Both the position numbers and the translations under genes were made by a program. A model generated the notes under the pieces. It was given only the letters and a program-made list of their open reading frames with translations, made no database searches and was not told where the DNA came from. A stretch of DNA of 64,000 nt from Trichostrongylus colubriformis. Lineage: Eukaryota; Nematoda; Chromadorea; Rhabditida; Trichostrongylidae. Shown here piece by piece: positions 23,601-38,600 of the stretch (position 1 is its first letter; every line of letters begins with the position of its first letter). The DNA lies in the NCBI GenBank assembly GCA_963978905.1, contig OZ022260.1, positions 41,476,259 through 41,540,258 of the forward strand, written 5' to 3'.

Positions 23601-26600
23601 TTCGTGCCCAATATTGATTTGCTTCCAACCTTGCGTCTCCTACCGTCCGTCACTATGGGAAATCCTGTCTCGAATGGATCCTCATTCTCTTGCATTAAAC
23701 ATCGCATACTACCTTTAGTAAGCAGATACAACAGAAATACAAGTATAACAAAAAACTGAGATTTCCGTGGACGATTCCTCTGATGCAGCTTAGAGAGAAG
23801 CACCTGGTCTCGACGCGCCCCGAAGTCGCGGCCATGGTGGGATGGGACAACGGGTACGGCTTGGCCTGACTGCTGCTACATCCCTTCGAGTTATGGAGGG
23901 AGCACGGAAACCTGTCAGTTAGTGAAGATCAGCGGTAGGAAGAAAGTCCTGTTGAACGGCTTTCTGACTGATTCATTCCGTTCATTCGCTGCCGTGGCCC
24001 TACTCATCACCTCCATTTCGACATTAACAATCGACCTAGCTACCCCTTCGTGGAACCTTTGATGTTAAAGGCTAGTGCAAGAGGGCGAAACCGTCCATTT
24101 GTAATGAACTTCTCACAAATATTTGAGGGATATCGGCGGATTTACGAAATCCTGATATTCAAATTTTATTCAAACCGTGAAAGGTTTTCTTTCATTGACA
24201 TTTTTATGCAATCACATCCTCGCATTCTTTCCTGTCAGTTAAATCTGGGGTGTTGTGCGCTATGCAAACGAGTACATCATCTGCACAACAAACTTGTGCA
24301 AAACTGATGAGGGGGGGGGGGTGGCTGTTAGCAATCCACGTCATTGTTTTCTGCAGTGAGTTTGTTGTTTAGTGTAGTGTGATGATTTGTTGGGAGTGTG
24401 CTCATGTGGGTTTTAGATCCGTCATTTGTGAGCTTTCAGTATGTCTGCTGATCCAACATCCAGAGCTAATCAACACCAGCTGAAACTCGTTTTTTGTGAG
24501 CAGAAGTTTCTAACAACGCTTCAAGCTGATTAAATCGGGCTTTTCAGAAGTTTGTGTGCGATAGACTGGTTTTGAGAACTTTCCTGGTTTTGAATTGAAT
24601 TTCGGGCTTGGAAGTGCTGAGGGGTGAACGAGTTGACAAAGAAAAGTAAGTACTGCTTCTGAAGTCAAATCCTTAGAACTCTGAAGTTGAGTGAGTAGAT
24701 TTTCGGGGTCTTTGAGCCTCTAAATCCAGTTTTGGTTCCGATGTTGTTTAGACAAAAAACCCGATATGAGTTGAACTTTTTTCGTGGAGGTGGTATTTTG
24801 ATGGAGGGCGGATTATGTGGACTAGAAGACACCATGACTGTCTCTTACTGACTGGGTCTGAGCATGTTCCACATAATCCAGCTACAATTTTATATAATTT
24901 TGAACATACCTGTCATTAATATAGGCAAAAGCTTTGGTATTTGACGGAATTTGAAAACACATCACTGTATGTTTGCCAACAATTTTCACAGCAAAAATCG
25001 AGGGGTAGCAAAAATATCAGAGATGAAAAAAGTCAAGACTTTCAAACCATCAAAAACACCTATTATCGCTTTTAGCTCCTCTTAAGACCTAGTGGCGTTT
25101 GAGTTTTCGGATCAGCTCTGGTTTCCTTTTTTTTTTTTGAAAGTAATTTGAGTCATTGAACTTTTTGGCTTCAACTTTGGACGAAGTTCCCATATATCCT
25201 AAATCCGAAGCAAAACCTGATGCCCTTCTGAGAAGAATTTGAAAGTGCACCCTGAAAACTTTCCCAACTGGCTGAGATGTGCCTAGAGCAACAGAGATTT
25301 AAAGCTGACGCAACAGCTATCTCACGAAGGAGCTCTGCGATTATCGATGACCTACTTGGTCCAGTCAGTAGTTCATAATGAACCTGCAAAATGTACAAAA
25401 TCCGAATATGGAGAGCAGTCTTGATTTTATTTACATTTTTATTAACATACTTTTATTTACATACTGGTTATACATTTAAGTGAATATCAATCCTGATCAC
25501 CAAAGAACCTCAGCATTGATATTATTTTTGACTCGTATGATGAAGAGGCGAAACGAGGGGGGGGGAGGAGTCAAAGCCTCCTTCTTTTTCCCTTTTTCCA
25601 TAGGAATATAGTTTTTTGCTTCATCCTTAGGCTAGTGGACTTAGTCAGTCCACAACTGACTATAACCCAAGAACCGGAGGCATGGAAACTTCCGGGCAAT
25701 TCAGTCCAGATATTTATGAAACCGGGCACCATCTGGACCGTTGACAAGTGACCAGTGAAAATATTTTCGTAGCTCATCTGGTAACCTGGTCCTGAAAAAA
25801 CAAAAACACTCGTCAACGAACCCGCTCTGAGGACCTATTTACCCACTACTGCGCCGTGCTCCACCGAACGCTATTTCTTCTAGTCATGTGGGGCTCTTTG
25901 GGATTACTAGGCCAGTTACTCAGAGCCCATTCATTTGAAGGACCTTTTTCAATGTGCTCGGCTTTCCTCTCTTCCTGTCTGATATCACAACTCTGCTCAT
26001 TGGAGGCGTTTTTCCATCATTTTTTTTCGGTTTTTTCTTGCTGTCAACACACTGTCTTAACCCTATCGCAAAAATATAAACAATTAATGTGGACACCTAA
26101 TTATAAGTGAATTAGCGATTATTAAAATATTCAAAGATTATGGCCGACCTTTTACTGGAACTTTTCGCATAAATGACTTTTCTAAGCTGTAAATAAGAAT
26201 ATGAAAATCTTAAAATGTGATGATCCAGCTCAGAAAATATTACATTTAGTCAGCCTGACGTGTTGCTACTGTTACGTGCCATGAAATTAGTTATGTAGCT
26301 GTTGATCACTTTTTTTCTGACTTTTCAATTTTCGAGATTTTCGATCACCCTAGTGTCTGGGGGACCTCATTTGAGGCGCTTGAAAAATCTTTTACAATTA
26401 AAACCAAAACAAACGCCCATCTACGATGAGCCTCTTCCGCAATCTATCCGTTTTTTTGTGATACCATGACATTCTTTCTACTAATGTGAAAAATGTGTCC
26501 GTCGCAAATGAAAATCGGTAGGCATACTGTATAATAATTTTTTCCTCTGTCCTAGAAATTCCTTCGCCACTTTCTCCAATTATCTCTTACGGTCTTCCTC

Positions 26601-29600
26601 TTCTTTTTTCCTGCTTATCCCTTTCAGCATTTTTTTTTCTTTTTACCTCTTTTTCGCAAAGCCGTTCAGTTTCATTCTATGGAAAGACTTTTTCCTTTTT
26701 CTTCCTTCTTTTTCGTCACATACATCTGTCATCTTTCCTTCCCGCTTTTTAGTGCTCATTCATCTTAGTGCTTCAAAAGCACTTTCCACGCGGTTTCCAC
26801 TTTTCGTTGGAAATCGCTGACCAGAGGGCTTTTAGATGCCATTTAGCCTTTACTATGCAGTGGCTTGAAGAGGCTATTGCTTTTTTGAAAGAAGTGATTT
26901 AGAAAAAATATTGAAAATTTCGCTCGTACGCTAGCTTTGTGAACCGACTTCTAATTTCTCCCCATGAAGAAGAACATTTTTCATTTAGCGTGGCGGCTAC
27001 ACATACACAAGAACAAATCGTATTTTCTTTGTGTTCAAATTAGGGCTGAGAGTTGTTGAGCGCTCGATGTTGACTCAGTTCCCTACAGCGACGCCTCCTC
27101 GGTCTCTTTGAGTTCTTTCTCATCTTTGGCTTAAGTCGCTAATTCTTATGCACTTTTCAGTGCCATGCTCAAGAAAGGCTCAATTATGCTTTGGCGCACT
27201 TTTTCAGGAGCAAGGAAAGGAGTGAGAGAGGAATTAGGAAGAAAAAGGGAGTTGCAAGGTGAGAAAGTGTTCTGAAGAATCCAATTTCTGGAAGTTTCTG
27301 GGATCTAGATCAATTCATTGTTGGGATGCACCTCAACAAGGGCTTGGTCAATGCCAGAAACTTCAGGACACTTCAGAACACTTCAGAAAGAATGACGTCA
27401 GAACTGCATTGTGGTTCCATTAATAGTCGTGGTGCGGGTAAATTCGATTTGGCCCATGCAACGGCTTGCGAAGGCCAGCCAATGGACACGTCGGTGTTTT
27501 TTATCCTCTAAGACCAGCCTGGTACGAGATCGTCTACCGCAGAAGGATGGAACCTGGTTGGCCTGATGCGGGATCTGATCCCCGCGCTATAACTCTAACA
27601 CAACGCGAACTTCACCCTGAAGTTTTTCATTCTGACGTTCTCAATTAATTGCCTAATTTAGGACACGGGTTGCGAAATGGTGTGAAAACGATATTTTTTT
27701 TCTTAACATATAATCCCAAATTTTTCAAGTAGTTTCTCACAGTAGTAAACAAACGACCAGTGCATGTCGTATCCCACAGGAAAGTGGTCCCCTATATCAT
27801 TTCTGTTCCACCACTTGAAAAAGGATATATCTGAATAGATGAAGATGATGTTCGAACATGGTTCCTGGAATTGATATCATGATTTGAGCTAATGGGCAAG
27901 CGCGCCTTTACACACTCATTACGAAGAAGGTTCTACAATGTTCTACTACCAACACACGGGTGATCGTTGGTATTGACCAAAATTTCAGTAACTTTCAAAA
28001 AAACCCTATAAAAACTTTTTGATCAACTTTAACTAGATGGGGCACTGTCCCCTCACGCAAAGCTGCCTGAACTCTATCTCCGTCTGTTGAATAATAAAAA
28101 ATTTATATAGTTCTAGTTTTCTTGTTTTGGATCGGTCCAGTGGAGTTCTCAAGCCAATGGCTAGTTGGAGGCACGCACTCGTTCCTCGGTGGCGACGAGC
28201 TTTAAATCCGCAAGCTGATTAAAGTTTAATTAAAATTCACAGCAGGACAGAGAAAACCTTTCATTGGAGCAGCGAGCGTATGGAATCCAGTGTACTTCAA
28301 AATGTCATCGCGTATCAAGTGTTTTCCCCAAGCCACGAGTGTATGAGCGTCAGAGAATGTCCCACACTCTCAAATGGCATCCCCGTAAGTGTTATTCGTC
28401 CTTGCTCTTCCTAGCACTCCTCCAACGGTCAGTCTGAGGCGTCGTGGAACAACATCTTCATGAGCGACAACCCTGGTTCGTGCCCTTGGTAGGGGCTGAC
28501 ATAAGAGCAGTCTGCAGCCGTAGTGGTTTACACCGAGTACAAAGGACGTGTTTCCCACGATGACACTTCAGTGTCTCTTACGCATGAGTGACTTTTCTAT
28601 CCAAAACAATGAATGAGCCGGGTCTGAATTAGCTTCTTTTAGCTTGAAATTCCATTTGGAAGCTAGCCAAGTCTATTAGTGGGATTCTATAATTCATCAG
28701 CCATTTCAGCTTGAGAGACATTGATAGGGATAATGGGGGTTGAATGTGAAAAGATTACTGAATATGAAAGCCGAGGTGTTTATGAGTAAAAAAGTAAAAA
28801 AAAAACGGAGTGAAACGCGCAGACAACCGAGAAATAAGACTCTCTCCCCTCCCATGATTCTCAGAAGGGGTGGGTTTGGGTAAAAATGTCCGCACCCGTT
28901 GAAAATACGCCTACCCAGGGGCCCAGTAGTGCTCCTCTCTCCTGGAGTTGCGCCACATATAGTCTTTCAAGTCCGTAGCATTTTCGGGTGACTTACAGCC
29001 TCATTTACCCACATTATCCCTATCACTGCCTTTAAAAAACACAAGAAGGGATAAATTTGGCAGAATGTAAATCGGGGTGCCCCCATGTAACAGTAGAGAA
29101 AGGACGAGACAAGAAAAAAAAAACGAAAAAACCCGAGAAATAGGAGCCCAAAAAACCTCCTTCTCTCTCGCACTCTTCTGTGTAACTAGCTGGGGTAGAC
29201 TGCAGACACGCGGAAAGGCTAAATTAGCCAATCGCGAATGTTAACCCTCTTTCACCGGCAACTCACCCAGCTGCGGGACTGTAGGACAATACGCCGTGCT
29301 GCGTGGTCGGATAAGACCCCAAGACGCGCTTTTCGCCACAAATCACTTCTTTTGAGATTGTAGATATAACATGTATTCCCACTTCTAAATTTCTCCTTTC
29401 CCCCCTTCCGGTGCCTTTAACTGGTGTCAGCCACGACCGGGAGTGGTTCAATGGCTAGTGGCTGCGTTTTTTTTGAGTATCTCAAGATCGAATCTTATTG
29501 CGAGCTAACCAAGCGATGCTTAAGGGGCTCCCAAAATGTGTATGGATTAGGTGGAAACTGAAATCTCTTGCTGCCCCTATACAAGCCCTAATGTAGCGTT

Positions 29601-32600
29601 ACGACAGTGGACAGACGACGAATGCACTGCGCGTTTCATGGGAAATAGATTTTTTATACTAATTCTGCTCCAAAACGCAAAGTTCCAGTTTGGAAAAATT
29701 TATGGAAGTAGTACTAAATATTTTAGACGTGATACTGTCCCTCTATATGAATTGCCACACTTTGTCTCCGTTCAGTCGGCCGGCTAATAATAAATAAACA
29801 AATTGTTCAATAAATAGGATTTTAGATTCTTCTAGCTGCAGAGGTACCCTGACAGTTTCTATTTCTGGCAGTCTCACGCCGCTTAGTCCTATTCAATTCA
29901 TTAGGAACGCCCTACACTCTTCCCAGTCATCCCCTCTCACTAGCTCATTACCTACTGCTACGAACACTAATCACTAATCCAGGTCATGGCTCTCCTATAA
30001 AACCAACCATCGAGAACGAAATTGGCAACTATTCATGTGGACCGCAGTAGTGGTGCCAGGGAATGGAAATTCGATACTGGCATTTATATCCGTTTTTTGG
30101 TCGGTCTGAATGCCCTATCCGGTAGCTCTCAAGCGGCTTTGCTGATATCCGTTTTTTTTCTAGAGGGGCAATGAAGGCGAACAAAGGAATGTTTCCGATT
30201 GCTCTCACTTTTATCTTTTACAGTAATCCCACGAAATACATTGAAAGACTGAATCACGTCCATCCTCTTCCACTGTAATTGCGCGGGACCATATTGGAGC
30301 TTCTGCGACGATACTTCATAAGAGAAACGGAAGCATGGCGAAAAGTGAAATGCAATTTCTTCACATTCATGGATTAGGACGATTAACTCATACCTTGCAT
30401 TTTATTTACAACTTCTAGTGTTTTTTCAATATGCTTTTGTAACCATTTTACCCGCTCCTCATTTTGTAACCACTTTCCTATGGGCGTGACCAAAAAATCA
30501 TTTCAAACATAACACATTGAACATTCAGCAACTTGTACATAGTCTACGCATATAACGACCAAACCGCTTACAAAACTTTTGAAAAAGTTTCGAAGGGCGA
30601 TGTGTGGTTCACTTCTCTGTCCATTACCCTAGGGTTTCCAAAATAAGAAGGAACCATGGCGTATGCTAAATCGACTGAGCGAATAAAAGAGGTTTTTGTC
30701 ATCTCACCACCGGATGCTCCTTATCACGTAGGAAAATTGAGTTTGCGTTTTGAAAAGATGGGTTCCGTATTTATCGCCAACTCCCTTGGGTATAATGATA
30801 TGTCCTATGACCATTAGTAATATTATTTCACTGTGCTATATTTAGCTCTCAGCGCCTACCTACTTCCTCAGCGACAATATTCCGAATGGAAGCTGAGCAA
30901 CACCTTGATACTATTTACTGTTTCGGTGATGGACGTCATCGCACGGCCACAAAGACATCCACGGGGGAACAATGGCGATTTTTCGGCGAGTACTTTGCGA
31001 CAGCTCACGTATCAACAGCCACCTACGAGTTTTTGCTTCCCTTTGACAACTTCACTCCAATGCTGTTATGTGGAAATTACTCGATGATCTCATTGAATCA
31101 GCTTTTCGGAATGGAACATTCCAATTTCATAGGACTGTTTAGCCCTACACTCAGTCATAATCCATTCTCAGAAGATATCGCATAAAAATTGGTACTGACA
31201 ATTAGTTCGGACTGAAGGCACTAAAAGCGCTGTGAGCGAGAAATGAAATTAGATTTGTCATGTAGCTATTCCATCGTGATCCTGGGCAGGTCCCCTCACA
31301 TTTACTAACGTCTTTTACTTTGATGACGTCATTCTTGTACGACTTTGGCTAGCATTCTTCGGTTGTTCTGAAATTATCAGATATTTTGGAACAATTTTTC
31401 TTGTGAAGAAATCGATTCAGAACGTTGAGAAGCAATCCTTTTCAAACGATTTTTCGGAGCAGAGCAAAGCGTAGTAATATGAACTTTAATTGGATGATAC
31501 AATCAAATAAATAGATTCAATAGTAAACAAGACGGTGGTATCAAAACGTTACCTTCAGCCACAGTCTTTCGGTCGCTCACCTATCAAAGGGAATCATTCG
31601 AGTCACATACATGCCTAGCCTTCCAGTGCCATTGAAACATCTTCTGTTTTATTTGATTTTTGAACTGTTTTATCCGATATTTATTTCATTTTATGTTTTT
31701 ATCTGCATTTTATTTCTATTAAAAAGCTTAGGAATCCCAGCTATCTCTATGAGAAATTTTATTTTATCTAAAATACTTTAAAGGTGACAAATCATATTCA
31801 TACCGAATTATCTGTCGAGTAGATGGCGATGAACAGTTGAATTCAATAAATAACAGCCATCCTCTGTTTTGCAGCGACTTTCTTGTGTTGTACAGGCCGA
31901 CATCAATAATTTATGACGGGTGGTTGTTTGCTTTCTATGGTTTTTCGAAGGCTAACAACTACTTTATTTGTACACCTACTTAATAGTATGAGTATTGAAA
32001 GCCGGGCACTACTCGTAAGGGGTGATTGAAAAAAAAAGCCCGCTGTGTAGTCACTTGAGTCAAGCTCAATTGGTTGTGTTCCGGGATATGTATGATATTT
32101 TGATTGTCTCTCACAAATGAAATGACAAACTTCCCTTGGAATTTTTTACCGGCCTGCATCATTTGGATTGTTGCTCTCTGTTGATATGAAAATAATTCAG
32201 TGGCTGAACGCTCTTTGTAGCGCTTTTGCGCTTACTAGAATTGACTCTCGTCCTATTTATTCAATCAGGATCCTCATGTCAGATATTTCACCTTTCGACT
32301 GGTAGTACCAGGCCGCTCTAGAAAGATGAATTATGGATTCAAAATAGTGCAATGAGATTGCAGAGCCTGTGTACTCGCTCAAAATCCATCGCATTACTTT
32401 TCCTCTGATCGTCAAAGGCGGGGCGCATCCTTGAGGGTCTTATAAACGTAGAGAACACGATTTTTCGGAAAAATCCTACCAGCAATATAGTAAAGGCTAA
32501 GTCGTAGTGTTGTCACACTTTACCGGTCCCGACACTTTCTCAAATGCTTAATATTGTGTAAAATTGGGGTTTTAAAATTATTACAACAGAGCTAGAAAAC

Positions 32601-35600
32601 AATTTAAACAGGCCCATTCTAGCTGTATTTGATATGTTTCCTTCCTTCCCTACAGCAAGGACAGTCGTTCCCTGCGATGGGGAGTTTTTCCCTCCTATTC
32701 GTGCTTATATCCCTTCTCACCTTTTCCCATGTCCATCAACCTGTTTTGTTCGTGACGTTCAAAGTGGCTCAATGAACGATCGAGTCAAGTACGTGCATGC
32801 CTGGTTCTCTTTTGAAGATTTATTTGCTCAGATTGTGGTGTTTCGTTCGTGATTTTCACGGCTTTTTCATGCCTTCGGCTCTTGTTCCCCATTTTATTTT
32901 TGTCGTTCCCGTCTGCGGACCCTCCTCACCACTTTGTTTGATTTCTTGCACCGCCAGCCAAGTGACGTAACATAGCTGTAGCTCGAGTGCTTCTACACAA
33001 CCCGAAATTCAACCTGAATAGCGCCCGCCACCATGCTGCCTCTCGTTTTAGAAAACGATAGCGCCGGTATGTGCGTCAACGACTTCGCGGTCTTTTGTCA
33101 TAAAAACAGGATGAATGTCTGTAAAGCTTGTAGAATTAATAGGTATTTATGCAAGGATGGGTTTCATTCCCATGCACTACTGCATCAAATCCTCCTTCAT
33201 GAATCTGCCCCTCCCTGAGAAATTCACACGCTTGAGGCGATTTAATCTTCCTCTGCACCACTTTAATAGGTGTCAGTGCGCTTCGTCATTAGACGCAGCG
33301 TTAATGAACCCCAAAGACGCACACATAGAAGCTTCCGAGAAAAAGGAGCATTAGTGGTCATCCGTTGCATTTTCCACTTTCCTCAAATTCCTTTTCTAGT
33401 CCCATGGCATATTGTTTGATGACGATATCGCAAGGATTCACGTTATTCGGTGCATGTTCTATGTTCTTGGACACCAATAAAACTCGGTTCTTCAATTCCT
33501 AGTGCTTTATTGGACAATTACGAACAGATGGGCGTGGCCAAAATTCATTTTGGACATGACCTGCAGAATCAGCTCATGCACATTATGCTCTTTCGTAGCG
33601 TGCGCATATGATTGGTGGTGGTGGTGAAAGCGCGAGTGGTGAATCCGTTTTGAAAATTGATCCAAGCAAAACGCGTAGATCTCTTGAAAGTGTAAGGTGG
33701 ATCAATAGTCAGTAACCAATAATCATTAATAATTTATAAATTAAAATAATAATAATAAATCAGATGCATTTGTCTGTCCTCTACCTGACTTGATATATCT
33801 TTAATTTTCTTTTTTTTCTTTTTTCGCATTTTTGGATGTGAGGAATGATACAAGCCATTTTTTGTTGATGGAAATTATTTCTATCAATAATTGCTTATTA
33901 ATTACTCAATAAATTGCCTTTATAAAGTCTCCCTTTTGTCGTACATTTGAAATCCGATCTGTGGCACGGTAGTAGTATAATGAGGCTGTATTGGTATAGC
34001 TATACGGCTGGAGCTTCTGCAGAAATTTGATACTGATCGAATTTGTCGTCGTCGGAAATTCGCTGACGTAAAAATGATGGCTGAGCGCCTCACGTGCCAT
34101 CTTCTTGTTCATCTCGTAATCTGTTTGCTATCACTTACTTCCTATGCAGTAATAGGGCCAGGTCCCTTAAGATCTGCTTATCAGAGCATAAAGCAGACAT
34201 CGTGATCACGTCTGATCAGTTCCGTGCCTTTCCTGTGCGCCATGCTTCCCACTTCTTTTTTGAGTTGTAGAGCCATTTAAAGGATATTTACTCTTTAATA
34301 CAGCTTTATATGAGCCAAATATTGTCGAGGCTGCTATTCTTCCACATGGTCCTAAACAGACCGAATTTAACTACAGCAGCCTAGCAATGGTTACCATGAA
34401 CAATCATGAAACAAATTGCAATACCGTAGTGTTTCCGTAATTGCACACATTACGTCGTGCGAGAACGCCAGGCATTTCTCTTTCTCACCGAGCTTTTTTT
34501 TTTAACTCTTCTGAAATTTATTGAGTTTCTGTAGGCAAGAGCCCACACACCTACTATCAGTGTGATGGAGCACTGAAACCATACCTTTTAGAAATATTAA
34601 TTGGAAGAATTTCCAAAAGAAAAGCATTTAAATGATGAAGCAGGACACAAAGCATTGAAAAATTACTCGGAAAAAATGCGACGTCACGATACTGTACATT
34701 TTGGAACCCTCTGTGAGGAAGAGTGTATTGTGTGCAATTACAGCTGTTCCACAACATATCAATTTATTATAAGCCCGAAATTGACGGTAGAGAACGTCTA
34801 CTACGCTGCTAAAGTTATAATCTCGTTCCAAGTAGCACGGTTCCTGCTTTTTTTCCAATCTTGCCCAAAAAAAAGCAGCCCGCGGCACCCAAAGCAACGA
34901 AGCCAATCAAAATCGTCTGTGTCTGTATCACTTGAAGGTACGTAGTTCCATATTTAGGAACGAGGTTCTAGACTGGCCCATTCCTAATGAATCCAAATCG
35001 GTCACTGATGCATGCAAATTGAGGCACTTAATCGAATATGTGTTTTGCGATGCTGTTGCTATTTTTGCTTTTCACTTCCTCCTCACCAATGAGGCCATTT
35101 AAGGTCATATTCTATTGAGACATTATTTTGTCCATGAGAAGCTAATACAGCTTTAATGCTCATAATGATTTCACTGCACATTTATATTTGTAAAGTTTAA
35201 TTAGTAAAAAAGCTACGGTAACAGACTAGTCGTGCTATTTGTACGCATAGTTAGGGGACACATAGTTAGAGCACATTTTAAAGGAATCGTGCACGAAAAA
35301 AAAGAGTTTCTCTATTACTCACATGTTTATGTCGTATTTGTTTAATAAAGGCCGCGTGCAAAGTTCCATGCGAAAATGTGAAAATCCGGCTAAGATACCG
35401 CTCTTCAGAGTGGCCGACATGGGGGGGGGGGGACAGCGTGAATGCCCGCCCCGCCGTCCGCCACTTTGAGGAGCTATATCTTAGTCAGACTTTCACTTTT
35501 TGCGTGAAACTTTGCATAAGGCCCTCATTAAGCAAATACAACATAAATATATGGGCAGCAGTGAAACTCATCTCTCCGTGCACGATTCCTTTAGGCGAAG

Positions 35601-38600
35601 TGTTTCGGGGGCACAGGCCTTTTCTCGTCTAGCTTCCCTTCGATTTTTGGAATATTTGACTATCTGTGGAGGTTTCGGAAATAATGCTGTGTGTTCAAGG
35701 CGGATAAGTGCAATTCAAATGAAATCTCTGCAAGTCTTTCACATCCTCTTATGAGTCTCTGGCAGTAGGAAAGACAATATTGCTATTTGACTAATGTGAT
35801 CGAGCACTTCAAAGCAGCATTCATGGAAATATTAAAGATCGGTAATTATAGCATGGGCTGTTAATAGAGGATAATAGCTCGTTTATGATCCAAAATCGTT
35901 GTTTTGAAGCTGTTAATAGATCTCTAAGACCTCCACTTACTCTTCTTGGTTCAACTTAAATATCCCTTATTATGTGATAATGGGGTAAAGTATGAACTTG
36001 CCCGTGGTAGTCGATTCCCTTGGTAAGCGCAATGCATTCGGCTTTGGTCAGAATTATGTAGATGCTTTGAGAGCATTTTTTCTGAGTAGTGACTTTCAGT
36101 GCCAGATGATGTTCAAGTATGTTATCCCTTCCTTAGAGGGTTTAATAGAAGCTCATAAACTTTTAAAAAACCGTTGGAAGATTTTGTTGATTTAAAGCAA
36201 ACTACGAATTGACACCTTTATCTGTTTCACCCATCTGCTCGTGAAAGTGCATAATCTGAAAAAATTACTCGCTTGGAAATGGCCACAACCAGTGTCAATA
36301 AGTGGAACAAATAGGAGAAGAAATGTTCATGACATCCTTTTTCGGAAATCAAACGTGTAACTGCATTCGACCTCGCTGAAATATACACTAGTAAAAAGCC
36401 ATATCTCAATGCTTTCCACTTATTTTAAGAACTTCAGCTCTTTCTCTTCGTTTCGTTTCTGCTCGGTTTTTCTTGCTTCGGGCAACGAGATCGACGGGTC
36501 CAAAGACAAGTGCTGTTCGGACATATCACAATTAGCTCGCCTGATCCCATCGGAGCCATCGTCATACGCCGTAACATACGATTGCACCCGGGTCAGTGTA
36601 AGGTCAGAAGCTGAGCAGTTCGGGTGCATAGACCCAGAGAGAGCATCTTGAGCGTGGAGAGCGTTTTACGGACGAATGACCGATTGTGCTCCCCGGGTGC
36701 CATTTAATGTGTTTGTCGTCATTCGCTTCCCTGGCGACATTGAATGTCTTCGCGTTTGCTCACATATTAGTCCCTTTTGTTGCTTTAACCTTGTATTGAG
36801 GCACGTGGTTCCTCTCTGACTGCCATTTGTTTTTGTCCTCGTGACACTGCTTGTCCTCTTTGAGTTTAGCTGCCTACCGAATTTTTTAATTTGTGTCCAC
36901 ATGTCTACAATCTACTTAATTTTTCTTACTCTTTCTTCTATGATCTACTTCTTGTGATTTTTATTATGCATTATTTGTTTATTGAGTGCGTCTATGTAGA
37001 TGACAGGCGCTCTGCCACAGTAAATAAGAATTGTACATAGTCCAAAAAGAAGAGAAAAAAGTTAAAAAGATCGTCCATATTTAGTTGTTAGTTACTCTAT
37101 GCAAAAGTGCAAGGACAGCAATGAAGTTGTAGGAAATAAACCCCGCCCACGGTGCAGACTCCGCCCACACTGTACCAAGTTGAGCAAACGTGTTCACGAT
37201 TAGTATTCAAATAGTTCGAGATTAGATCACTACTGGAGGGTATCACGAAGGTCTTTATGATGCTTTTCCTGCCATCTTCCAGCGGTACAGTGATCATGGG
37301 CTATTGAGCTTTCATGGTCGATCTTCACTGGTTCTACGGGGTCAAGCTGGTGCCGTCATCAAAGCGTATTTTGCATTTACGTGGTTTGAGAGAGCGATCG
37401 TCCAAGATCTATTCTTGGAAACTAAATAACTCTAAGCTTTTGAGCTGGTGTCAGCTGTTTTGAAAAAAACTGTCAGAGAATACCAAAATTCGTCAACGAC
37501 TATGACGAGTGCATTGTCAGCTGCATGTGTGAATGTGAATGGTAGACGTATGCATGGCGCACTCGCAAAGGGTAGTGTGTTAAAGCCAGCCCTTCTAAAT
37601 AGATAGGTTGACCACAAATTTCGTATTTCCACCCGCCTCACAACAGTATCGCAGTTTCTAAAAATATTAACTTTTTGACATTGACAAATATTATACATTA
37701 CGTTGAGGGATTACCCGTGAGCTAAGATCCCGTGCTAATGTCTGATCCTTAGTTACAGTAACGGTGCAGATGTTTCTAAGCGAATCCACGTGCTTCTAAA
37801 TATCGAGATGGAAGGACCTATGAGCCTAAACGTGGCCATTAATCAAGTCTGGTTGTTCTGTCGTTTCAACAGACGAATATTTAAAGCCATTTATCAAGCC
37901 ATGTGTCCACAGCACCTGTTGTTGAAAAGGACCAATAGCAGAGAACGCTCAACGCTCAGAGAGCTCTTTCTGAGGAATGTTAGGTGTTGTACTTCCACCT
38001 AGCGGGATTAGCAGTCATGTCTGGATGGGTGTTTCGTCAAATCACTTACTCGGTTATTAATTTCTTTTTTCAAATTTCTGATAGAAGCGGCTTAACTGAG
38101 CTGAAATTCTTTGACCTCCAGAAAGCTTAGTCTGGTATCAGTCGACCAAACTCTGAGACATCTATGGCTTTGTACCCTTAGAGAGTATTTGATTACAGAA
38201 CTTTTGGATGGGTGGAGTAACTCATTCACAACAAAAGCTATAATTTGAATGTTTAGAAAGAAGGTCATATTTGTGAGGGATCCAAGAATATAAAGAAGCG
38301 ATGTGCAGCACATCTCGCGGTAAAAAATTGCACTGAAAAAAATTGAAGAGAAGCGAGACCAGATGACCGGTAACTCAAAAATGGGGCACATGTCTCCCTC
38401 TAGTCGTACGGTGGGCAGCGGGCTCTCGTTGGGCAGGTTTCTTCTATCAATGAGCATGTCACTTTCTCCATATATTCGTTGCACGTCACAGAACTACGTG
38501 GCTTAGATCAATATCCAGTGATACGGCGCTTCTCAGGACTCGTCCATGCAAAATCCGAAGGGGGGACATGGGCTCCATCTTTCGAGTTTCCGGTTATCTT

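Noticed and set aside
33049..33218. A functional nuclear receptor gene
   Set aside because: Only a partial second-finger-like motif exists; the first finger and ligand-binding domain are absent nearby.
34601..34945. 114-codon plus frame ending at a GTACGT donor-like site
   Set aside because: There is no ATG near its start, a stop lies just upstream, and there is no good acceptor. The phase (1) does not match RGK exon 2.
36666..36902. Basic 78-codon minus-strand frame
   Set aside because: Low-complexity Arg/Thr/Lys composition without splice context or family.
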